A stretch of DNA of 64,000 bases from Acidobacteriota bacterium. Its GTDB lineage: Bacteria > Acidobacteriota > Vicinamibacteria > Vicinamibacterales > UBA2999. The stretch spans positions 176,896 to 240,895 of the forward strand of contig JAUSDY010000016.1 of NCBI GenBank assembly GCA_030650395.1, in the 5' to 3' direction. Shown here piece by piece: positions 1 through 8,105 of the stretch. A program made the position numbers and the translations under genes. The notes under the pieces were generated by a model. The model did no database searches, had not been told where the DNA came from, and saw only the letters and a program-made list of their open reading frames with translations. Positions within the stretch are counted from its first letter, which is position 1, and the number at the start of each line of letters is the position of its first letter.

Positions 1-101
1 CGTCCCCGCTTGGTGATCATGACGGGCCGTCGCTCGGCGGCCACTTCGTCGAGGATTTGGAGGCAGACATCCTTAAACCTACCGGTGGCCATCGTTCGCA
101 T
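1..101 (-). CDS. Phd/YefM-type antitoxin, partial (N-terminus)
   Basis: Only the first 33 codons lie in the window; the gene continues past the left edge. The translation from the ATG at 101 (or the in-frame ATG at 92) reads through GRFKDVCLQILDEV and then PVMITKRG. This is the N-terminal pattern of Phd/YefM antitoxins: a short helix followed by a 'PVxITKRG' strand that dimerises and binds DNA. It starts 53 bases downstream of a RelE-like toxin gene on the same strand, so two modules may be co-transcribed. Its toxin should be the next gene outside the window. The family call rests on a short stretch. Confidence 0.6.
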   Translation of the reverse strand, partial: MRTMATGRFKDVCLQILDEVAAERRPVMITKRG

Positions 102-154
102 GTGACCTCTACGGCCATGGCGATATGCCATGTCCAAACTGTTTGATGCAGAGA

Positions 155-475
155 TTATCGCTCGTACGCCGAGTCATGGTCCGGGTGAAGAGAGATCAAT
201 CGCAGGAAGTCGCCATCACGAAAGGCCACCGCCCGAATCCGCTGGCTCAGACGAAGGGAGTACACCTTTGCCCCGTTCGGCGCCTTCAGGTGCTCGATCG
301 CTTCCCAGCGGAAACCCGGATGGCGATACAGCAGATTCCAGTCCAGTTCGCGCAACCGGCGAAGCGAGGCCGCCACTTGCTTCAGCTCCTCAAGTTGAAG
401 ACTGAAGAACACGTCCTGAAATTCTGGACTGTTCAGATCGAGACGAATATGACTACGGCCGGCTGCCACGGCCAC
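155..475 (-). CDS. RelE/ParE-like toxin
   Basis: This 106-residue protein is probably a type II toxin of the RelE/ParE fold, which acts as a ribosome-dependent mRNA interferase or a gyrase poison. The second half (roughly residues 55-105) carries the typical strand pattern: a segment with KVYSLRLSQRIRAVAF, then GDFLRLISLHPDHDSAY. An HPDHDSAY-like end is common in these small toxins. The gene overlaps the 3' end of the upstream AbrB-like gene by 23 bases, the usual antitoxin-toxin coupling. The catalytic residues cannot be assigned safely from sequence alone. Confidence 0.62.
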   Translation of the reverse strand: MAVAAGRSHIRLDLNSPEFQDVFFSLQLEELKQVAASLRRLRELDWNLLYRHPGFRWEAIEHLKAPNGAKVYSLRLSQRIRAVAFRDGDFLRLISLHPDHDSAYER

Positions 476-758
476 GCCTGCTCCGATTCGGTGAGCCCTT
501 CAGGAGCTTTTCGACATCGGTTTCCTTAGGCTTGTGGGCCGCCGCCCACGTGAGCCCGCGCTCAATTCGCGAACGGTGCGGTTCCTCGGTGGTCCAGAGT
601 TGACTCTCAGGCACCATCGCGACTGCGGTCAGCAGGACCGTTCCGTCCTGGCGACGTTCCAGGCGCAGCATTTTTCCCGCGTAGCGCTTGCCCAAGGAGA
701 TCTGGCCGCTCTTGCCGACCACCTTGATTTCGACTTCCGCTGAGGGCGTGTTGGCCAT
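453..758 (-). CDS. AbrB/MazE-like antitoxin
   Basis: This is the putative antitoxin of the pair with the downstream toxin, which it overlaps by 23 bases. Residues about 8-45 (EVEIKVVGKSGQISLGKRYAGKMLRLERR) resemble the swapped-hairpin DNA-binding fold of AbrB/MazE proteins. The rest is a charged tail that would wrap the toxin. I chose the ATG at 758 because the first conserved strand begins soon after it; an in-frame ATG at 767 is also possible. Three 8-base-spaced TCATGC repeats lie at 764-785, where an autoregulatory operator is expected. The family call is moderate because AbrB folds are weakly conserved. Confidence 0.6.
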   Translation of the reverse strand: MANTPSAEVEIKVVGKSGQISLGKRYAGKMLRLERRQDGTVLLTAVAMVPESQLWTTEEPHRSRIERGLTWAAAHKPKETDVEKLLKGSPNRSRRGRGSRP

Positions 759-763
759 GGCTT

Positions 764-785
764 TCATGCAATCATGCTATCATGC
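764..785 (-). promoter_or_regulatory. Triple TCATGC repeat, probable antitoxin operator
   Basis: TCATGC occurs three times at exact 8-base spacing (starts 764, 772, 780) immediately upstream of the AbrB-like antitoxin gene. Tandem sites at the promoter are usual where an antitoxin, or its complex with the toxin, represses its own operon. Binding is inferred from position and periodicity only. Confidence 0.5.
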
Positions 786-816
786 AGTAGTGCGCTGTCC
801 CAAGTGGCCTAACCGA

Positions 817-1194
817 TTAGACCTTGATCGCGATCACGTCGGGCGCCATACGGGCAATGTCGTCCGGGTCGCTCGTGAGCACCGCCTGGTGCGCGCGTCG
901 CGCGCTGACGATGACGTGCGCATCGACGATGTCGGAGGTGCCCGACGAGGCCAGCAGCAGGCCGGACGCGGTGGCCTCCGGCGCATCGAGCGCGATGAGG
1001 TCGGTGGACGGCTGTCGACAGAGGCGCACCACGCGCACCTGACGCGCCGGCGAGCGCAGCGCCTGTGCCAGTGCGGTGGCCGGGACCGTGATGCGATCGC
1101 CGTGCTCCAGCGCTCGAGCGAGGAGCGTCACCATACGGCGATCGCCGCGATCCAGTGCGATCAGCGCACCGGCATCCAGAGTGACGCCGGTCAT
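817..1194 (-). CDS. vapC: VapC-type PIN-domain ribonuclease toxin
   Basis: A PIN-domain toxin of about 125 residues. VapC proteins cut tRNA or rRNA using a cluster of acidic residues that binds Mg2+. The start MTGVTLDAGALIALD gives the first aspartate in the canonical TLDAGALIALD strand. A later segment, SGTSDIVDAHVIVSA, supplies the central acidic pair, and TSDPDDI near the C-terminus supplies the last. The ATG at 1194 overlaps the antitoxin stop codon (ATGA), which fixes this start over an upstream in-frame ATG at 1251. Together with the ribbon-helix-helix gene before it this is a standard VapBC pair. Confidence 0.82.
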   Translation of the reverse strand: MTGVTLDAGALIALDRGDRRMVTLLARALEHGDRITVPATALAQALRSPARQVRVVRLCRQPSTDLIALDAPEATASGLLLASSGTSDIVDAHVIVSARRAHQAVLTSDPDDIARMAPDVIAIKV

Positions 1195-1454
1195 TTGCGG
1201 GCACGCCGCTTCGAGCGCGTCTGGCGGCGGCCCAACACCCCATCCGCCCACTTCCGCTCGGCGGCCGTGATCGGGCCACCAGTTTCGGCCAGCGCGAACT
1301 CGAGCATCTGCCGCCAGCCGGCGGCGTCATTCAGGGCTGTTTCGACGGCTTTGCGAACGAAGCTGGACACGCTGGTGGCCTGGCCCGCTGCCACGAGTTG
1401 CTTCAGTTCATCGAACTGCTCGTCGTCCAGCGTGATGGTGAACTTGGTGGTCGC
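1191..1454 (-). CDS. vapB: Ribbon-helix-helix antitoxin of VapC
   Basis: A small (87 aa) DNA-binding antitoxin. The N-terminal strand TTKFTITLDDEQFDELKQLV followed by SVSSFVRKAVETAL is the CopG-like ribbon-helix-helix pattern, which dimerises to bind operator DNA. The rest is a charged, toxin-wrapping tail. The stop codon overlaps the vapC start by four bases. The start at 1454 was chosen because the strand begins three residues later; in-frame ATGs lie upstream at 1463, 1475 and 1499. GTATG repeats just upstream (about 1453-1480, minus strand) could form an autoregulatory operator. Confidence 0.78.
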   Translation of the reverse strand, partial: ATTKFTITLDDEQFDELKQLVAAGQATSVSSFVRKAVETALNDAAGWRQMLEFALAETGGPITAAERKWADGVLGRRQTRSKRRARK

Positions 1455-1495
1455 CATACTATTTACCATACTCAGCATACCATCGTCCCTTCGGC

Positions 1496-3082
1496 TCACG
1501 ACTTCTCGACAAAGCGGTACTGAAGCGCCTCACCGAGGTGATCGAGCGCGATCGCATCGGCGCCGGCGAGATCGGCAATCGTGCGCGCGACGCGGATGAC
1601 CCGGTGAAAGCCGCGCGCCGACAGGTGCAGGCGCTCGGCCGATCGCTCGAGCAACCTGCGTCCGGCCTGGTCTAAGGCCGCGCACTTCTTCAGTTCAGGC
1701 CCGGTCAGCTGCGCATTGACGCGAGCCCGTGTCGCTCGCGCTGTTTGCCGGTCGCGCGCCGCCAGCACACGGGCGCGCACGGCCGCCGACGTTTCTCCCG
1801 GCGGTCCTTGCGTGAGCGCGCTGATGGGTACCGATTCCACTTCGACAATGAGATCGAGCCGATCGCGAAGCGGCCCCGACAGGCGCCCGCCGTACTTGGC
1901 GATCTGTTGCGGCGTGCAGCGGCAGACGCGTTTGTCGTCGCCGTAATACCCGCAAGGGCATGGATTCATCGCCGCCACCAGGACGAATCGTGCGGGGAAC
2001 GCGACCGAGCGCAACGCGCGCGAGACGGTGATGCGCCCTTCCTCGATCGGCTGACGCAATGCTTCAAGCACACGCCGATCGAACTCCGGCATTTCATCGA
2101 GGAACAGCACGCCGTGATGCGCGAGGCTGACTTCGCCCGGCCGCGGAATCGTTCCGCCACCCACCAGCGCGGCGTCGGAGATGGTGTGATGCGGCGCGCG
2201 GAACGGACGCTCGGTGAGCAGGCCCACGCCCGGGCGTAACTGTCCGGCGACCGAGTGAATGGTCGTGGCCTCGATCGCCTCGTCGAACGACAGGGGAGGA
2301 AGGATGCCCGGCAACCGCCGCGCCAGCATCGTCTTGCCGGCGCCGGGCGGGCCGATCATCAGCAGGTTGTGTCCGCCGGCCGCGGCGACCTCGAGCGCGC
2401 GGCGCGCGAATCCCTGGCCGTGAATGTCCGAGAGGTCGAGGTGCGTTCCTTCAGGCGGGTCTGACCTGTCCACCGAAGCGCTCCGCGCGAAGGTGGAAGA
2501 CCCGCCTCTACTCGACCCGCCTCTACTCGACGCGGCAGGCGACACCGGCGGTGCGTCGGGCCAGGATTCAGGCGCCTGGTTCATGCGCTCGACCGCTTCA
2601 CGCAGGGTCCGCACCGGCAAGAGACGCAGGCCCGACACCACGGCGGCTTCGGTGAGGTTGTCGTAGGGCAAGAGCAACGCCCGCGCCCCGTGACGTCGCG
2701 CCTCGGAGGCGATCGGGAGAACGCCGCGGGCGGGTTGTATCGACCCGTCAAGAGACAACTCGCCGATCAGCACGATTCCGCCCAGGTCGGACCTTGTGAT
2801 GGCGCCCGTCGCGGCGAGCAGTCCCAGGGCAATGGGCAGGTCGAACGCCGGTCCCGCCTTCCGCACGTCACCTGGCGCGAGGTTGACGGTGATCCGGAAG
2901 GACGGGAATTCGAAGCCCGAGTTCCGAATTGCGGCGCGGACCCGGTCGCGGCTTTCGCGCACGCTCGTGTCTGGCAGGCCGACCAACTGGAAGTGGGGCA
3001 AGCCGTAGCTGACGTCGACCTCGACGTGCACCGGACACGCATCGATCCCGATCAACGTGGCGCTTTCCAGGGTTGCCAGCAT
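1496..3082 (-). CDS. comM: YifB/ComM family Mg-chelatase-like AAA+ helicase
   Basis: A 528-residue protein of the usual ComM/YifB length. ComM is a hexameric helicase that promotes branch migration during natural transformation. Residues 1-165 form the S5-like N-terminal domain (start MLATLESATLIGIDACPV). The AAA+ core has a Walker A at GPPGAGKTMLARR and a Walker B at HGVLFLDEMPEF. A cysteine-rich insert (PCPCGYYGDDKRVCRC) and the C-terminal Mg-chelatase domain follow. Between the two main domains, roughly residues 175-215, is an Ala/Ser/Gly-rich linker containing a tandem 15-base repeat (2501-2532) and a palindromic repeat (2469-2500), both in frame. Transcription heads toward the VapBC module. 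Confidence 0.93.
   Translation of the reverse strand: MLATLESATLIGIDACPVHVEVDVSYGLPHFQLVGLPDTSVRESRDRVRAAIRNSGFEFPSFRITVNLAPGDVRKAGPAFDLPIALGLLAATGAITRSDLGGIVLIGELSLDGSIQPARGVLPIASEARRHGARALLLPYDNLTEAAVVSGLRLLPVRTLREAVERMNQAPESWPDAPPVSPAASSRGGSSRGGSSTFARSASVDRSDPPEGTHLDLSDIHGQGFARRALEVAAAGGHNLLMIGPPGAGKTMLARRLPGILPPLSFDEAIEATTIHSVAGQLRPGVGLLTERPFRAPHHTISDAALVGGGTIPRPGEVSLAHHGVLFLDEMPEFDRRVLEALRQPIEEGRITVSRALRSVAFPARFVLVAAMNPCPCGYYGDDKRVCRCTPQQIAKYGGRLSGPLRDRLDLIVEVESVPISALTQGPPGETSAAVRARVLAARDRQTARATRARVNAQLTGPELKKCAALDQAGRRLLERSAERLHLSARGFHRVIRVARTIADLAGADAIALDHLGEALQYRFVEKS
2469..2500. repeat. Intragenic palindrome (30-bp family), in comM
   Basis: GTCCACC and GAAGCGCTCCGCGCGAAGG, then GGTGGA pairing. 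Encodes TFARSASVD in a variable linker. A tandem 15-base unit follows at 2501-2532. Confidence 0.75.
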
Positions 3083-3207
3083 GTGCAGCGAAGTGCAAGG
3101 GCGCTGCCCGGGCCGGATCGACGGAAACCGGCCTGTTCACGAGACTGCGGGTCGATCACGTCGCAGGAATTGATGCGTCAGAGCCTCGGACATATGGCAA
3201 ATCTTGA

Positions 3208-3246
3208 GGTGGCTAAGACCGACAAACCTAAAGGTTTGTCGCCACC
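3208..3246. repeat. Palindrome with TAAA loop
   Basis: GACAAACC, TAAA, GGTTTGTC form a perfect stem-loop at 3221-3240, with further outer arms GGTGGC and GCCACC at 3208-3213 and 3241-3246. It lies between comM and the decayed coiled-coil gene. Sister palindromes with the same TAAA loop are at 35577 and 41258. Confidence 0.8.
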
Positions 3247-3449
3247 CGGCCTGCTCGATCAGGTACACGAAGCCCCCGCTGATCCGCGTCTCGATGTGTT
3301 CGAGGCCTCTGGCGCGCTCGTCGTAATCGGCGACCTTGTGGCAGAAGCTTGACGGCGTCTCCGCCACGCAAACGCGGCTGTTGCCCATCACCGCGCAGGT
3401 CGCGGCGCTCAGCCAGTCGATCGAGACCTCGTAGCGGCTGGTCGAGTCG

Positions 3450-4121
3450 GTGAGGCAGGAGGAAACGGTCGTTCACGACCAGAAGGCCCGGCTCACCGAG
3501 CTGGTGGAGCAGAGCCGGACCCTGGCGTCGGAGACCTCCGAGCGGATGAAGCAGGTCCAGGGTGTGAGCGACGATCTGACCCGTGCCTCCAAGGTCAAGG
3601 ACGAGCTACTGACCGAGCTCGCGCGCGTCCAGGCGAAACAGCGCGACGCGGTCACGCAGACCGAAGCGGCCGAAGATCAGCTGAAGCGCGCCGAAACGAT
3701 GGTCAAGCAGCTCGAGCAGCGGCGGACGCAGCTGGCGTTCTCGGAAAAGAAGATTGTCACCTTCGAGCAGCGGCTGACCGACCTGACGCGGGCCACCGAA
3801 AACGTCGAGCAGAAGATCAAGACCATCGCCGAGAAGGAAGTGCTCGTCCAGGCGGTGAAGGCCGAGGTCGAAAGCGTCCACAAGATCAGCAGCCGCAGCA
3901 AGGCCGACCTGCAGTTTGTGACCGATCACCGCGGCGAGGTCACCGATCTCCGGGCCAAGGTCCAGGACCTGCTCGGCATCGTGAGCGACACCGACGCCAA
4001 GATCGCCGCCATCGAATCGCGCCGCAAGATGGTCGAGGAGGTCCAGACCAGGGCAAACAGGGGATTAAATCGCTGCGCGCTCGCAGTGGAGAAACGAAAA
4101 GCGCATAGAAATAACCAATAA
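3450..4121 (+). pseudogene. Coiled-coil protein remnant
   Basis: A 223-codon open frame whose product is almost entirely heptad-like coiled coil, rich in E, K, Q, R and A (for example DQLKRAETMVKQLEQRR). No catalytic domain is visible. Two things suggest a decayed gene. The same frame upstream of the ATG still reads as coil-like (ITAQVAALSQSIETS) but contains a TAG at 3432-3434 and a TAA at 3324-3326. The 3' end runs into a heptamer repeat array, so the last residues (HRNNQ) are repeat-encoded. It may be a fragment of an SMC-like or large structural protein. About 370 bases upstream (3083-3449) hold no convincing gene on either strand. Confidence 0.5.
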
Positions 4122-4201
4122 CCAATTAACAATAACCAAAGGGCGAATTAACAACAACGAAGGGAATTCGTTTTGTTATTGGTAATTGGTAATTGGTTAT
4201 T
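4109..4201. repeat. Heptamer array AATAACC, inverted arms
   Basis: The left arm has AATAACC-type 7-base units (4109-4140) and the right arm the complementary GGTTATT/GGTAATT units (4171-4201), with a short loop between. It sits exactly between the convergent coiled-coil remnant and the lytic transglycosylase gene, so a bidirectional terminator role is plausible. Confidence 0.85.
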
Positions 4202-5924
4202 GCGTGTTTCGAGAGGAGGGCGACTGGATCACCAACCGGTCGCCGACGTTCAGGCGGGTGCCGCGGATCTTGTTCCAGCTTTTCAGCTGCGCGACGGTCG
4301 TCCGCGTCTTCCTGGCAATCGCCGAGAGCGTGTCGCCGGCCCGCACCCGGTAAACCTTCGCGGCCGCTCGCCGCTCTTCGGGCACCGCGGTCGTCTCAGC
4401 CAGGATGTCGGCGACGATCGATGCCGCGGCCTTTTCCAGCTCAGATGACGCCGTTGCCCGGGCGAGCAGGTCCGCCGACGGCATGCGCGGAATCACGAGG
4501 CGCGCACCGGCCGCCACCCTCGACGAGGTCTTGAGGTAATTCGCTTCGGCGAGGTCCGTCCGGTTGACCTTCAACGACCTGGCGATGATGGCGAGCGTTT
4601 CGCCGCGCTTCACCGTGTGCCACTGCATCGCGTTCAACTGGCCCGGCGCCGACGTGATCAGGCTTTCGCGAACCTTCTCGGCCGTGCCCTCGGGGACCTT
4701 GATCGAGTACTGGCCCTTCTTCACCGGGGTCGTCCAGCGACGGAACTCGGGGTTGAGCCGCTGGATCTCGTCCATCGGGACGCCCGCCCATTCCGCCACG
4801 CGCCGCAGGTCCAGCGCCGGCGGCACCATTACCGTCTCGGTGCGCACCGGCACCATCGGCACGATGTCGAAGCCGTATTGGGTGGGATTCTTCGCGATGA
4901 TCACCGCGGCCAGGATCATCGGCACGTAATCGCGGGTCTCGCGCGGCAGGAACTGCTTGTTGGCGGTGAGCGTCCAGAAGTTGGTTTTCTGGCTGCGCGT
5001 GATGGCGCGCCTGACGCGTCCGGGTCCGCCGTTGTAGGACGCCATCGCGAGGTGCCAGTCCTCGAACATCCCGTAAAGCGTCTTGAGGTACTTGGCGGCT
5101 GCTTGCGTGGCTTTTTTGGGGTCCGCGCGCTCGTCGAGATACCAGTCTGCCTTGAGGCCGTTCTCGAGCGCCGTGCCGCGCATGAACTGCCACACGCCGC
5201 GTGCCTTCGCGCGCGACAGCGCCGACGGCTTGAAGGCGCTTTCGATCAGCGGGATATACGCCAGGTCCAGCGGTAACCCTTCGGCGCGGAAGGTGTCCTG
5301 GATCATCGGCAGGTACTGCGCGCCGCGCGACAGTCCCTCGGTCAGGAACTCGCGCAACCGTCCCTGGAACAGCTCGACGTAACGCAGCACCCGGTCGTTG
5401 GTCGGGATCGGAATGTCATGACTCGTGGTTTCGAGGTCTGCCTGCACCGTCTCGGCCGTGGCGGGCTTCGGCGCGCTGGCTTCGAAGGTCTCGATCGCCA
5501 GCAGCGCATCGATCGACGCCGGCTCGGTCTTGACCTCGGTAAAGCCGTCGCCGGTGGCCAGCGCCGCCTGCTCGAGCACCGAGATGCGGTCGACCAGGCG
5601 ATCGAAGTGCTCGCGCAGCCGCGCCTCCCCGCGCGCGCCATCAAGCGATTCGAGCAGCGTATCGAGGGCAAGGTCGAACTCAGCCCTGGCACGCTCGAGA
5701 TGGCCGAGCCTCAGTTCCTGCTGGCCCAACGTGAAATGGCGGTCGGACGCCGCGATCAGGATTGCGACCGGATCAGGTCTAGCCTCAGGAATAGCGGCCG
5801 GAAGCACAACCGGCGCCGGCGCGTGCGGCATCGCTTTGGCGACTTTGCTGCCAGAGCCAGATGCGCATCCTGTAATCAGGGCTGCGCACGCGACGACGAC
5901 GGGGAGGTGTCCCTTGAAGTGCAT
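4197..5924 (-). CDS. mltD: MltD-like membrane-bound lytic transglycosylase with LysM domains
   Basis: Cleaves the MurNAc-GlcNAc bond of peptidoglycan to give 1,6-anhydro products, anchored to the outer membrane facing the periplasm. The 575-residue product starts with a lipoprotein signal ending LITGC, with Cys20 as the lipidation site. A charged spacer leads to the SLT domain at about residues 210-330: catalytic Glu in PLIESAFKPSALS, then ARGVWQFM and MASYNGGPGRV. Two LysM repeats near the C-terminus (HTVKRGETLAIIA and YRVRAGDTLSAIA) bind glycan. The stop codon lies at the edge of a heptamer array. Length and domain order match MltD. Confidence 0.9.
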   Translation of the reverse strand: MHFKGHLPVVVACAALITGCASGSGSKVAKAMPHAPAPVVLPAAIPEARPDPVAILIAASDRHFTLGQQELRLGHLERARAEFDLALDTLLESLDGARGEARLREHFDRLVDRISVLEQAALATGDGFTEVKTEPASIDALLAIETFEASAPKPATAETVQADLETTSHDIPIPTNDRVLRYVELFQGRLREFLTEGLSRGAQYLPMIQDTFRAEGLPLDLAYIPLIESAFKPSALSRAKARGVWQFMRGTALENGLKADWYLDERADPKKATQAAAKYLKTLYGMFEDWHLAMASYNGGPGRVRRAITRSQKTNFWTLTANKQFLPRETRDYVPMILAAVIIAKNPTQYGFDIVPMVPVRTETVMVPPALDLRRVAEWAGVPMDEIQRLNPEFRRWTTPVKKGQYSIKVPEGTAEKVRESLITSAPGQLNAMQWHTVKRGETLAIIARSLKVNRTDLAEANYLKTSSRVAAGARLVIPRMPSADLLARATASSELEKAAASIVADILAETTAVPEERRAAAKVYRVRAGDTLSAIARKTRTTVAQLKSWNKIRGTRLNVGDRLVIQSPSSRNTQ

Positions 5925-5999
5925 CTAAGTCGTAAAAAGTTTAGACGGCAGGGTAACACGGCCCGTCTTTTGGGGTCAAACCGCTTACGGCTCAGCTGT

Positions 6000-7781
6000 T
6001 TACGGCAACCAGCCCGCGTATAAGAACACTTTGGCCGCTTCGCCGGCGTCTTTCGCCGACGGCGTGACTATCGTTCGCTCGCCGATCACGAGCTTTCGCC
6101 CCTCGCGAATCGCGTGACGAATGTCTTCCTCGCAGATGAATTGTTCTGGCGGATTCGGTACCTGAGCCTGGTCCGGTGCCAAGGGTGCCAATGGTGCCAA
6201 AGGTGCCGGGGTGGGTGCCATAGGTGCCATGGGTGCCAACCCGCGGGTCGCCAGAAACTTGTCTATTCGACTTATAAGTGCGTCGCTCGAAATTGACTCA
6301 GGTTGCGGCTTGACCGGCGCCTTTGGGAGGGCTGGCGCACCTGGCACATTGGCACTTGGCACCAACCCCTTTGGCACCTCTGGCACCGTTGGCACCCTAG
6401 GCACCGACGCGGGCCTCAATTCGTACGCGACTCTCTTGATATTGAGTAGGTGTTTAGGCGAAATGTTGTCCGAAGTAATGTTGCCGCCAAAGCCGCCGCA
6501 ACCGAGCGTCATCGCCGGATCCAGGCCGGTCGTCAGCCCGATTGACCCGTGGGTGGTCGGGGTGTTCACGCAAATGCGATAGGCCGGCTTGTGCAGGCCG
6601 AATTCGAGGATCACCGCGTCGTTCTGCGAGTGGATCGACATGGTGTGGCCCATGCCGCCGTAGCGCAGAATCTCTTTGCAGCGCTCGCAGCCCTCGCGCC
6701 AGTCCTTCACCACGTAGTACGAGAGGACGGGGCAGAGTTTTTCGATCGAAAGAGGGAAGTCGCGGCCGACGCCCTTGAGCTCGGCGATGAGCGCGCGCGT
6801 GCCGGCCGGCACGGTGATGCCGAGCTTCCCGGCGATGACCATTGCCGATTTGCCGACAAACGCGGGGTTCGGCAGCCGCTGTGGTGACACCAGCTGTTTG
6901 CCGAGCGCATCCGCTTCCGCCGGTGACAGGAAATAGCCGCCTTGCTCCTGGAACTGCCGGCGCGCCTCGGCCTCGACCGCCTGATCGACCACCACCGAAT
7001 TGGGCGATGAGCACAGCACGCCGTTGTCGAACGACTTTCCGGTCAGGATGTCGTTGGCGGCCTTGCGAATGTCGGCGCTCGATTCGATATAGCAGGGCGC
7101 GTTGCCGGGCCCGACGCCGTAGGCGGGTTTGCCCGCGCTGTACGCCGCGCGAACCAGCCCCATGCCGCCGGTGGCGAGGATCACCGACACCTCGCGCGAC
7201 TTCATCAACTCCTGCGTGCCCTCGAGCGTCACGGTGCGCATCCATCCGATCGCGCTCTCGGGCAGCCCGGCGCGGCGGCCGGCCTCGTTCATGATGTCGG
7301 CCGCGCACGTGATGCACCGCGCGGCGGAGGGGTGGGGCGTCATCACGACCGCGCACCGCGCTTTCGTCGCGATCAGGATCTTGTAGATCGCCGTCGAGGT
7401 CGGATTGGTCGACGGGATCACGGCGGCGACGACGCCGAACGGCTCGGCGATCTCGATGATCTTGCGATCGTCGATCCGGTTGATCACGCCGACGGTCTTC
7501 ATCGGGCGGATGAAGTCGTAGACCTGCTGCGACGCGAACAGGTTCTTCTGGGTCTTGTCGGCGACCACGCCGTAGCCGGTTTCTTCGACTGCCAGCCGCG
7601 CCAGGGATTCGGCCTGCGGGGTTACCGCCGCGGCCATGGCATCGACAATGGCGTCCACCTGTTGCTGGGAGAATTCGGCGAGGACGGCTTGCGCGGTCTT
7701 CGCGCGGCGCGCCAGCGCGCGGGCCTCCGCGATGGACGCCAGATCCTTGTCAGTTTGTGGAGGTGCGGCGCCGGGCCCCAA
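6000..7781 (-). CDS. Acylating aldehyde dehydrogenase (PduP/EutE type), microcompartment-associated
   Basis: Converts an aldehyde plus CoA and NAD to acyl-CoA. Residues 1-450 cover the aldehyde dehydrogenase fold. The catalytic Cys lies in FDNGVLCSSPNS, and conserved elements include PSTNPTST and the glycine-rich MTLGCGGFGGN. Beyond the usual end there is a 145-residue tail: a Val-Pro-rich linker, a short amphipathic helix (SSDALISRIDKFLATRG), an Ala-Pro-rich linker, and a final segment (EEDIRHAIREGRK, then IGERTIVTPSAKD). Both linkers are encoded by 9-base repeats. The helices look like encapsulation peptides, which usually target such enzymes into a shell. It starts three bases after the shell-protein gene. 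The physiological substrate is unknown. Confidence 0.87.
   Translation of the reverse strand: MGPGAAPPQTDKDLASIAEARALARRAKTAQAVLAEFSQQQVDAIVDAMAAAVTPQAESLARLAVEETGYGVVADKTQKNLFASQQVYDFIRPMKTVGVINRIDDRKIIEIAEPFGVVAAVIPSTNPTSTAIYKILIATKARCAVVMTPHPSAARCITCAADIMNEAGRRAGLPESAIGWMRTVTLEGTQELMKSREVSVILATGGMGLVRAAYSAGKPAYGVGPGNAPCYIESSADIRKAANDILTGKSFDNGVLCSSPNSVVVDQAVEAEARRQFQEQGGYFLSPAEADALGKQLVSPQRLPNPAFVGKSAMVIAGKLGITVPAGTRALIAELKGVGRDFPLSIEKLCPVLSYYVVKDWREGCERCKEILRYGGMGHTMSIHSQNDAVILEFGLHKPAYRICVNTPTTHGSIGLTTGLDPAMTLGCGGFGGNITSDNISPKHLLNIKRVAYELRPASVPRVPTVPEVPKGLVPSANVPGAPALPKAPVKPQPESISSDALISRIDKFLATRGLAPMAPMAPTPAPLAPLAPLAPDQAQVPNPPEQFICEEDIRHAIREGRKLVIGERTIVTPSAKDAGEAAKVFLYAGWLP
6175..6404. 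repeat. In-frame nonamer repeat pair inside the aldehyde dehydrogenase gene
   Basis: Units of GGTGCCAAG type run at 6175-6240 and complementary GGCACC units at 6334-6404, about 95 bases apart, giving long inverted arms. Because the unit is nine bases, the reading frame is kept; the arms encode Ala-Pro and Val-Pro linkers. The same nonamer family occurs outside genes at 21283-21350 and 30634-30729. Confidence 0.8.
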
Positions 7782-7784
7782 GCC

Positions 7785-8084
7785 TCAACCCTTCGGAAGA
7801 ATGCGCTCGACGTCGGCATGCGGCCGGGGGATGACGTGCACCGAGACCAGCTCGCCGACGCGCCGCGCCGCGGCGGCGCCCGCGTCGGTTGCCGCCTTCA
7901 CCGCGCCGACATCACCGCGCACGAGCACGGTGACATAGCCGGCGCCGATGTACTCGGTGCCAACGAGCGCCACGTTGGCCGCCTTGACCATGGCATCCGC
8001 CGCCTCGACCGAGCCGATAAAGCCCTTTGTTTCCACCATCCCGAGAGCATCGCCGCGCGGAGTGTCCATCTGATTGGCCTGCAT
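7785..8084 (-). CDS. Bacterial microcompartment shell protein (BMC hexamer)
   Basis: A 99-residue single-BMC-domain protein, the size of PduA/EutM. Such proteins form cyclic hexamers that tile the facets of a protein organelle, with a central pore for metabolites. The fold begins at [20 protein letters not shown] and continues through [22 protein letters not shown] and [10 protein letters not shown], all characteristic. The aldehyde dehydrogenase gene follows after three bases, so the two form an operon. I placed the start at the ATG at 8084; an in-frame ATG lies upstream at 8111, inside the divergent lipoprotein gene. No pentamer or trimer shell gene is nearby. Confidence 0.9.
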   Translation of the reverse strand: MQANQMDTPRGDALGMVETKGFIGSVEAADAMVKAANVALVGTEYIGAGYVTVLVRGDVGAVKAATDAGAAAARRVGELVSVHVIPRPHADVERILPKG

Positions 8085-8105
8085 GATATTCTCGTTTGAA
8101 GCCCT

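Noticed and set aside
808..823. GCCTAAC then ATTAGAC, possible attC near the left edge
   Set aside because: Only the core sites are present, with no paired arms between them.
688..1599. Long plus-strand open frame (303 codons)
   Set aside because: Antisense to the VapBC genes and the 3' end of comM, which have clear families; high GC explains the open frame.
3137..3391. Minus-strand 84-codon frame between comM and the coiled-coil remnant
   Set aside because: No family resemblance, and part of it is the 3208-3246 palindrome.
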